Shown here: piece by piece, positions 52,885 to 56,618 of the stretch
Layout: each line of letters begins with the position of its first letter
Numbering within the stretch: position 1 is the first letter of the stretch
Virus record (IMG/VR): IMGVR_UViG_3300044837_000080
Coordinates: 1-56,618 of that record
Direction: 5' to 3' (one strand)
Source: a virus
DNA length: 56,618 nucleotides
Translations under genes and position numbers: made by a program
Notes under the pieces: model-generated
What the model saw: the letters and a program-made list of their open reading frames with translations, nothing else
The model's database searches: none
Told to the model about the DNA's origin: nothing

Positions 52885-52934
52885 TAGCCATCCCATTAAT
52901 CATCCTGGATGTTCCAGGTGGAAGGGATCCTCAG

Positions 52935-53144
52935 ATGTCAGCATGGCTCGCACAGCGCGCGAAAGCGCTATCGGCTACGCTCGGAGCGCTGGTTACGGCT
53001 CTACTCGCTAACGGAGATCTTTTCGTGAGCAACGTTAATCACTGGTGGCCTATCGTCTCGGCTATCCTCACAGCCGCTCTCGTCTACCGGGTACCGAACC
53101 AGGTACCGGCCACGTCCCCCGAGCCGGCGGGTAAGGACGCGTAA
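52935..53144 (+). CDS. Holin (69 aa)
   Basis: ATG 52935 with GTGGAAGGGATCCTCAG. Seen: two membrane helices (LSATLGALVTALLANGDLFV and WWPIVSAILTAALVYRVP) and a short charged tail (EPAGKDA). This is the common holin type of Streptomyces phages, right after the lysin. Last rightward gene of the late block. Confidence 0.78.
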   Translation: MSAWLAQRAKALSATLGALVTALLANGDLFVSNVNHWWPIVSAILTAALVYRVPNQVPATSPEPAGKDA

Positions 53145-53158
53145 CCTCAGCTCATGCC

Positions 53159-53190
53159 GAGAGCCCCGACCGTACGCGGTCGGGGCTCTC
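53159..53190. terminator. Terminator of the late block
   Basis: A perfect 14-bp stem GAGAGCCCCGACCG with loop TACG. Also ends the converging gene at 53199. Confidence 0.8.
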
Positions 53191-53198
53191 TGTTGCGC

Positions 53199-53390
53199 TC
53201 AGGGGATCAGGGTTACTGCCGACTCGGGAACCCACCGGGGATATCCACTCTTCGTGGATCCGTAGCCGTTCTGTGAGTTGGTGTCCTGGACCATGTAACC
53301 ATCCTGCCGGTACTTCCGTTCCGAGCGGATGATGGTAGCGGTTCCGAAACCCACCTTGACTAGCGTGCCACTTGCGATCTCATTTGCCAT
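53199..53390 (-). CDS. Hypothetical protein (63 aa), leaderless
   Basis: ATG 53390 is 7 nt past the -10 box and has no ribosome site. The protein begins MANEIASGTLVKVGFGTATI and has YMVQDTNSQNGYGSTKSGYP, looking like a small beta barrel. A cassette like those at 29.8-31.5 kb, but at the far end of the late genes. Confidence 0.72.
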   Translation of the reverse strand: MANEIASGTLVKVGFGTATIIRSERKYRQDGYMVQDTNSQNGYGSTKSGYPRWVPESAVTLIP

Positions 53391-53396
53391 GCCTTG

Positions 53397-53425
53397 ATAC
53401 TGACATCCCGGTGACCTCTTGTCAA
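53397..53425 (-). promoter_or_regulatory. Leftward promoter with full operator
   Basis: -35 TTGACA (53420-53425), 17-nt spacer, -10 CAGTAT (53397-53402); repeat GTGAC-CTCTT-GTCAA at 53411-53425. Confidence 0.75.
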
Positions 53426-53454
53426 CCCATCCAGATATCCCACCTGGAATGACG

Positions 53455-53485
53455 AGAGCCCCGACCGTGGGAACGATCGGGGCTC
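53455..53485. terminator. Hairpin
   Basis: A 13-bp stem GAGCCCCGACCGT with one mismatch and 5-nt loop. Confidence 0.6.
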
Positions 53486-53637
53486 GGGTGCCAGCAGGTC
53501 ATATCCAGGAAGTTCCATCACCGCGCGTCATGCACTCACCACCTTTGTATGCCGGAGATCCCGCACCATTGATTTCATCATACGGGCTCTCGCCTGATCC
53601 GGGTACCTAGCGTGAGGGGAACATCACCCTTACGCCA

Positions 53638-53670
53638 GAGAGCCCGGACCCTGATCGGGTCCGGGCTCTC
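53638..53670. terminator. Terminator of the leftward gene at 53721
   Basis: A perfect 14-bp stem GAGAGCCCGGACCC with 5-nt loop TGATC, 50 nt past the stop. Confidence 0.72.
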
Positions 53671-53720
53671 ACTGATCGGCTGTGCCCGTGCGTTGTGCCC
53701 GCACTCGCACCGATCATGTC

Positions 53721-54248
53721 TTACGGGTTGACAACGGCGACCTTACCGGACTTCCCGGAAGTAGCGGAAGCGGTAGCCGCCGGAGCCTGGAAAGGGTCCG
53801 TGACCGGAGCCGGCGCGGCCGGCGCGTCCGAAGCCTGAGCCGAAACGGTAGCGGGGGCATCCTCAGCGGGCTTGTCCGTTGCCAGGAACACAACCCACAC
53901 ATCCGTACCGGGAGTGACCTTGGGGGCAACGGTCTCTCCGGTGGCCTTGACCCTGGTCGGCTTCAGGTCCTTCAGCGGGATGACATCATCGGTGCTAGCG
54001 GTCCCCGGTGACTTGCTCAGAACCTGGACCGTGACACTCCAGCCGTGACGGGTGGCCGCACGACGGATCAGACGCTCGGCATCCGGCGCGTCCTTGGCGC
54101 TCATGGGGAGTGCCTGAGCCTTGCCGGCGCTGTGGGAGAGGGAGAGGTGACCCTCCAGTGGGTTCGTGTTCGGCTGCCGTCCGCGTGCCGACTTCAGGAT
54201 CTCGGCGGGCTCCGGCTTAGCCTCTGCGAGCCAGTTCAGATCTTCCAT
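53721..54248 (-). CDS. Hypothetical protein with Ala/Pro-rich tail (175 aa)
   Basis: ATG 54248 with the strong site AACGGAGGAACG. Seen: ordered N-terminal part (MEDLNWLAEAKPEPAEILKS, APDAERLIRRAATRHGWSVT, VQVLSKSPG) and a long Ala/Pro/Thr-rich disordered tail ending SGKSGKVAVVNP. The N-terminal part may fold as a small alpha/beta domain. Abundant-protein features (good ribosome site, separate transcription unit) suggest strong expression. Function unknown. Confidence 0.73.
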   Translation of the reverse strand: MEDLNWLAEAKPEPAEILKSARGRQPNTNPLEGHLSLSHSAGKAQALPMSAKDAPDAERLIRRAATRHGWSVTVQVLSKSPGTASTDDVIPLKDLKPTRVKATGETVAPKVTPGTDVWVVFLATDKPAEDAPATVSAQASDAPAAPAPVTDPFQAPAATASATSGKSGKVAVVNP

Positions 54249-54315
54249 GATTCGTTCCTCCGTTTGTACCGCTGATTTGACTGCCTAGTTCGATTACCTG
54301 AACAGTACCCCATGA

Positions 54316-54978
54316 TTAGACCTTAGGCAACACCGTGCCGACTAGTTCAGCGATGATGCCCACTACGAACACCGGAACCATCACCCAACGCTCAAACGGT
54401 CCGTTCGTCCTGAACAAACCTAGTTTGAAATTACGCTGATCAACCGGCCAGAGGATCGGGCATCCCTGAAGAGTGACCACGTCCCCGAGCACATGCACGA
54501 GGCACCCGAGTACCAGCGCCGGCGGTACGATCCCGAGCGGTACGTGTGTGAAGGACACGATCCAGATCACTACCGGGATAGGTGCCAGATCATCCAGCCA
54601 TCCCGGTATCCCGAGTAGCCGAATCGGTCCAGCGAACGTAAGTACCATCACGCCGCACAGGAACACCTGAGCCATGAAGCCGGTCCGGTACGTGACTGCC
54701 GTCTGTGCTAGTACCCCGAGCACAGCGATACCGAGAATCGAGTGTGTACCTCTCCGGTGTCCCCCGGTAAGAGCGCTCATGATCCAACAGAATGCGCGCG
54801 TGATCGGTCCGAAGGAATTGGACACCGTTGATCTAGGGTGATCAATGTCCGGGAGGAGTGCCGCTCCGGTACAGACGGCTACGCCGGCACACGCTTCAGG
54901 TACCGGCATGTGTACCAGGTACGCGGCAACACCGATCCCCACAGCGGCTCCCGAGAGCGCGTGTGATCTCCCCATCAT
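54316..54978 (-). CDS. YdjM/DUF457-like membrane-bound metal-dependent hydrolase (220 aa)
   Basis: ATG 54978 overlaps the upstream stop (ATGA). Seen: MMGRSHALSGAAVGIGVAAY with the first His, LLPDIDHPRSTVSNSFGPIT with an Asp-x-Asp-His, GGHRRGTHSILG with the next His set, and a later HVLGDVVT; five to six membrane helices. These are the metal-binding landmarks of the YdjM family (LexA-controlled membrane hydrolases in E. coli). Found on several actinophages; the substrate is unknown. It may alter the host envelope in the prophage state. Confidence 0.82.
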   Translation of the reverse strand: MMGRSHALSGAAVGIGVAAYLVHMPVPEACAGVAVCTGAALLPDIDHPRSTVSNSFGPITRAFCWIMSALTGGHRRGTHSILGIAVLGVLAQTAVTYRTGFMAQVFLCGVMVLTFAGPIRLLGIPGWLDDLAPIPVVIWIVSFTHVPLGIVPPALVLGCLVHVLGDVVTLQGCPILWPVDQRNFKLGLFRTNGPFERWVMVPVFVVGIIAELVGTVLPKV

Positions 54979-55406
54979 GGGAGCGTCATCGGTTCCAGTG
55001 ACCAGAACAGGATCACAGCCGGAGTGTCTTCAGGCATCCCCATGTCCACCAGGACTACCGATCTCAGGTGATCTAGGATCTCCGCTCGGCTCCGGGAGGA
55101 TGTCTCCGCAATGGGCATGACGTAGTTACGCGTAACGGTCTGAGTATCCATGCCGGTATGGCTGTACTGGAGAGTGATCACCGCGTGGTACTCGGTCACG
55201 GGAACCGCGTACCTGATCTCACCACGTGCCACCCTTCCCGCCCATTCCAGGATGATGCCTTCTACGGGACGTTCATCCCCCGAGAGACCAGGCATGAGAT
55301 CGAGTAGGCCGCCTACCAGACGGTTATACCGTTTTTGTACCTCCCTAAGTTCCACTAGTTCCTGTGCCTGGTACTCGATTCGTGAATCTCTGCCGTCCGG
55401 TGCCAT
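54975..55406 (-). CDS. Hypothetical protein (143 aa)
   Basis: ATG 55406 with ACGGAGAGCAC. Seen: a long N-terminal helix (EYQAQELVELREVQKRYNRL), then an alpha/beta part (RYAVPVTEYHAVITLQYSHT, SRSRAEILDHLRSVVLVDMG). A perfect palindrome (55421-55437) lies directly upstream of the ribosome site. First gene of a leftward pair with the YdjM-like protein. Confidence 0.72.
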   Translation of the reverse strand: MAPDGRDSRIEYQAQELVELREVQKRYNRLVGGLLDLMPGLSGDERPVEGIILEWAGRVARGEIRYAVPVTEYHAVITLQYSHTGMDTQTVTRNYVMPIAETSSRSRAEILDHLRSVVLVDMGMPEDTPAVILFWSLEPMTLP

Positions 55407-55420
55407 GTGCTCTCCGTTCC

Positions 55421-55437
55421 GGTTCCGAATCGGAACC
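55421..55437 (-). promoter_or_regulatory. Perfect 17-bp palindrome before the leftward pair
   Basis: GGTTCCGA-A-TCGGAACC, about 15 nt upstream of the ATG at 55406. A second inverted repeat, TACCACT/AGTGGTA (55459-55465, 55475-55481), lies further up. They differ from the TTGAC operator, so another regulator may act here. Confidence 0.6.
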
Positions 55438-55492
55438 TACTTACGTTCCCTTGATCGTTACCACTCTGGTACACAGTGGTACGCATCTAAGC

Positions 55493-55521
55493 TTGACAGT
55501 TAGTCAGCGGTACGTCAAGCT
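55493..55521 (+). promoter_or_regulatory. Rightward promoter with operator for the transfer-like operon
   Basis: -35 TTGACA (55493-55498), 17-nt spacer, weak -10 CAAGCT (55516-55521). Operator TTGAC-AGTTA-GTCAG (55493-55507) lies inside a wider repeat AAGCTTGAC/GTCAAGCTT (55489-55497, 55514-55522). The ATG follows 7 nt later. Confidence 0.62.
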
Positions 55522-55527
55522 TGGTAT

Positions 55528-55806
55528 ATGGCACACGACATGGAACCGTTCCGGAAAAACGTACCGGACACGTACCCCGAGCCTCACGGCGAGTGGTACG
55601 CGGCTCAGGTAGCGGACGTGCCTTCATGGATGGAAGCTCGTCCCACGTACCACGCTGATGACAAGATCGGGAAGGTGTGGTCTGACGTGATGGTCTGGCC
55701 GCGCCGGCTCGCTATCGCGTTCCTATGGATCACAGATGTCTGGTGGAAGTCCGGGATAGCCGTCCTGATCGTGGTCATCCTCACTCTGATGTACCAGCAT
55801 CGCTAA
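55528..55806 (+). CDS. Small membrane protein before the DUF2637 gene (92 aa), leaderless
   Basis: ATG 55528 has no ribosome site and lies where transcription should begin. Seen: a hydrophilic N-terminal part (MEPFRKNVPDTYPEPHGEWY, SWMEARPTYHADDKIGKVW) and a C-terminal membrane helix (WKSGIAVLIVVILTLMYQ), with a possible amphipathic or second helix (RLAIAFLWITDVWW) before it. On Streptomyces plasmids, small Spd membrane proteins sit in just this place before SpdB2 and TraB. By analogy it may help DNA spread; by sequence alone it is unknown. Confidence 0.72.
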   Translation: MAHDMEPFRKNVPDTYPEPHGEWYAAQVADVPSWMEARPTYHADDKIGKVWSDVMVWPRRLAIAFLWITDVWWKSGIAVLIVVILTLMYQHR

Positions 55807-55836
55807 CGTGCCAGAACGGCACAAGGAAGGAACGTC

Positions 55837-56618
55837 ATGCAAGTAGGCCGGATTTCTCGCAACATCACACGCGGGATAACCGTAGGGATCATGGCAGCCG
55901 GCGTCACGACTGCCACAGCGGTAGGGTTCGCACAGTCCTACGCCGGTCTCTACGGTTGGGCCGGCGAACACAAGCTCTCCGGCTGGAAGGCGCAAAGTTT
56001 CCCGCTACTGGTGGACGTATTCATCCTGGTAGGGGAGCTAGGTCTGTTCCTTCTGGCGCTGGATGGTTTCCGACTCCAGGCTAAGAAAGTGCTCTCGTGG
56101 ACAGATCTCTTGATCCCAGCCGCTGTGGCATCCGCTGGTTGGGGAGTCTCCCTCGTGTTCAACATTGGGCACGTAGAGAACGCGTCACGCGGTGACCAGT
56201 TCACAGCCGGGATTCCCCCGATCACTGCCATGATCGGGCTCTTCGTTCTGTTCCGTACCATCCATCGCTACATGGCAGCCTCTGATCGGAAGGCGAACCA
56301 GTCCGGTACGGAGCTGGACATCATGGCTCCGGTGTTCGTGCCAGTGAACGGGGTACCGGCACAGAGCCCCGTACCAGCACTGGCACAGCCGGTCGTGCCA
56401 GCGGTGACCACTCCGGCACCGAGCCCTATACCGGCGGTACAGCCTCCCGTACCAGCACTGGCACAGCTACAGCCTCTCGTGCCGGCTCCGAGCACAGAAG
56501 CCGTACCGACAGCCGTACCGGCTGACGTACCGGCACAGGATCCGGGTACGAACCAGGTACCGGAGCGTGCCAATGGAACGCCGGCCGGTACGTGGCCGGT
56601 ACACCACGCGGAATGGAA
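55837..56618 (+). CDS. DUF2637 / SpdB2-like membrane protein, second copy (3' end cut)
   Basis: ATG 55837 with AAGGAAGGAACGTC; the product starts MQVGRISRNITRGITVGIMA and shows the true N-terminus of this family, with the same four membrane segments and Val-Pro-Ala linker as the copy at 1-934. From 55890 to the window end it aligns with 1-741, with about 37 base changes by hand count and one 12-bp deletion in the linker. Most changes lie in the first 500 bp and many are silent. It may be the same gene from a sister variant (circular genome) or a true second copy. Confidence 0.82.
   Translation, partial: MQVGRISRNITRGITVGIMAAGVTTATAVGFAQSYAGLYGWAGEHKLSGWKAQSFPLLVDVFILVGELGLFLLALDGFRLQAKKVLSWTDLLIPAAVASAGWGVSLVFNIGHVENASRGDQFTAGIPPITAMIGLFVLFRTIHRYMAASDRKANQSGTELDIMAPVFVPVNGVPAQSPVPALAQPVVPAVTTPAPSPIPAVQPPVPALAQLQPLVPAPSTEAVPTAVPADVPAQDPGTNQVPERANGTPAGTWPVHHAEW

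Larger units (their letters stand above)
53426..53720. other. Gene-poor stretch with two hairpins
   Basis: No supported gene. Hairpins at 53455-53485 and 53638-53670 flank about 150 bp. On the minus strand, tiny overlapping ORFs (17 and 10 codons) occur at 53510-53580, the second behind AAGGTGGTGAGTGC. An open frame reading SPYDEINGAGSPAYKGGEC has no start codon and may be a decayed gene. Confidence 0.45.

Overview
This window looks like almost one complete genome of a temperate, long-tailed (siphovirus) actinobacteriophage, most likely of Streptomyces. The reasons are high GC, frequent GTG starts with AAGGGAG-type ribosome sites, a DUF2637 (SpdB2-like) membrane protein beside a TraB/FtsK-like translocase, a DUF1906 lysin and many small Cys-rich proteins. 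Products are named by reading the translations; no database search was possible.

Layout. 1-2732 (+) is a plasmid-transfer-like pair: DUF2637 membrane protein and FtsK/TraB-type ATPase. The first gene is cut by the window edge, and a second copy, about 5% diverged, closes the window at 55837-56618, behind a small membrane protein at 55528. 2872-3929 (-) is an operon of five small genes. 3930-4908 has no gene but holds a GTACC-rich repeat cluster and an exact-period 88-bp tandem array. 4846-8495 (+) is a row of small unknown genes in cassettes, each with its own promoter and hairpin terminator. 8566-11477 (+) holds a DUF932 protein and further small genes. 11495-16768 (-) is a replication/recombination operon (SF2 helicase, RecB/Cas4-like nuclease, possible ssDNA-binding protein). 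16867-24171 (+) has a Cro-like regulator, family A DNA polymerase, adenine methyltransferase, prim-pol/helicase, an iteron-like repeat patch and a RusA resolvase. 24653-24970 is a switch: a leaderless XRE repressor (-) facing a rightward operon (24985-28993) that contains a papain-like hydrolase and a probable small terminase. 29297-32450 (-) is a second arm of small cassettes. 32864-53144 (+) is the late region: terminase, portal-MuF fusion, protease, decoration, capsid, connectors, tail tube, frameshifted tail chaperones, tape measure with NlpC/P60 domain, tail tip, lysis. 53199-55406 (-) holds further accessory genes.

The main result of the hunt is regulatory. About fifteen promoters scattered over both strands have a -35 box that is the left half of an inverted repeat TTGAC-N5-GTCA(A). 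The same repeat lies at the promoter of the XRE repressor (24956-24970) and at the Cro-like gene (16791-16805). This implies a genome-wide, one-repressor regulon. At many of these promoters the start codon falls 6-7 nt after the -10 box, so the mRNAs should be leaderless. Four related promoters keep the left half-site but lack the right one and may stay active in the prophage.

No integrase, excisionase or attachment site was seen, although two phage-type regulators are present. Together with the TraB/SpdB2-like pair and the 88-bp array, this suggests (inference only) a phage-plasmid whose prophage is extrachromosomal and may spread by conjugation-like transfer.
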